Assembly: GCA_026417555.1 (NCBI GenBank)
Contig: JAOADA010000001.1
Span: 523,245-587,244 of the forward strand
DNA: 64,000 bases
Reading direction: 5' to 3'
Source of the DNA: Brevinematales bacterium
Lineage (GTDB): Bacteria > Spirochaetota > Brevinematia > Brevinematales > Thermospiraceae
The position numbers and the translations under genes were made by a program. This document shows positions 60,536 through 64,000 of this stretch, piece by piece (position 1 is the stretch's first letter; each line of letters begins with the position of its first letter). The notes under the pieces were generated by a model. The model saw only the letters and a program-made list of their open reading frames with translations, ran no database searches and was not told the origin of the DNA.

Positions 60536-64000
<3,465 letters not shown>

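Overview
The window reads as a compact chromosomal segment of an anaerobic, motile, fermentative bacterium with an outer membrane. There is no integrase, transposase, CRISPR array or rRNA. Pyruvate:ferredoxin oxidoreductase together with a complete [FeFe]-hydrogenase maturation set (hydG, hydE, hydF) points to ferredoxin-based H2 fermentation. A filament-cap gene (fliD), a chemoreceptor, c-di-GMP enzymes, lipoproteins and a small beta-barrel protein point to a flagellated diderm. A spirochaete, perhaps near Brevinematales, is my best guess. It rests on gene style and not on a diagnostic marker, so I hold it loosely. Shine-Dalgarno sites are strong (AGGAGG), many genes overlap by ATGA, and several promoters are close to TTGACA-N16/18-TATAAT.

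Layout. 1-10 kb: end of a surface-glycan-like pair, an HD-GYP phosphodiesterase, a SpoIIE phosphatase operon, a beta-propeller lipoprotein, uvrB and a LacI regulator. 10-15.3 kb: a convergent sugar operon (binding protein, two permeases, trehalose synthase) behind two perfect palindromic LacI-type operators. 15.3-19 kb: an ECF sigma/anti-sigma/periplasmic coiled-coil operon facing a minimal FtsX-like ABC transporter and an unknown gene. 19-25.8 kb: a tight operon with nadA, a 50-residue protein, a phosphoesterase, a ParB-like protein, nadK, recN and two paralogous membrane proteins. 25.8-34 kb: radical SAM, truB, lipoprotein, chemoreceptor, exported nuclease, diguanylate cyclase and two cell-wall hydrolases. 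34-37.3 kb: galU and a NitT/TauT-type ABC transporter. 37.3-45.6 kb (minus strand): dgkA and a TPR-NHL-VWA-like protein, then pepP-efp-accB-accC-asp23-amaP-murF. 45.7-52 kb: a truncated sulP remnant and the hydrogenase maturation operon with an aspartase-family gene inside it. 52-56 kb: an outer-membrane-like barrel, an atypical response regulator and fliD. 56-64 kb: tRNA-Leu(GAG), ddl-ftsQ-ftsA-ftsZ and the large PFOR gene, which runs off the right edge.

Most notable: (1) the BCCP (AccB) homologue between efp and accC has glycine where the biotinylated lysine should be; (2) FliD carries an N-terminal extension that looks like a Sec signal peptide, behind a good sigma-28 promoter; (3) the aspartase-family gene is translationally coupled between hydE and hydF; (4) sulP is cut at a sharp point next to the pepP promoter; (5) several conserved-looking operon genes have no family I recognise (2583-3308, 18009-18881, 20014-20166, 24330-25776). 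All assignments come from reading the sequence. No database search was run.
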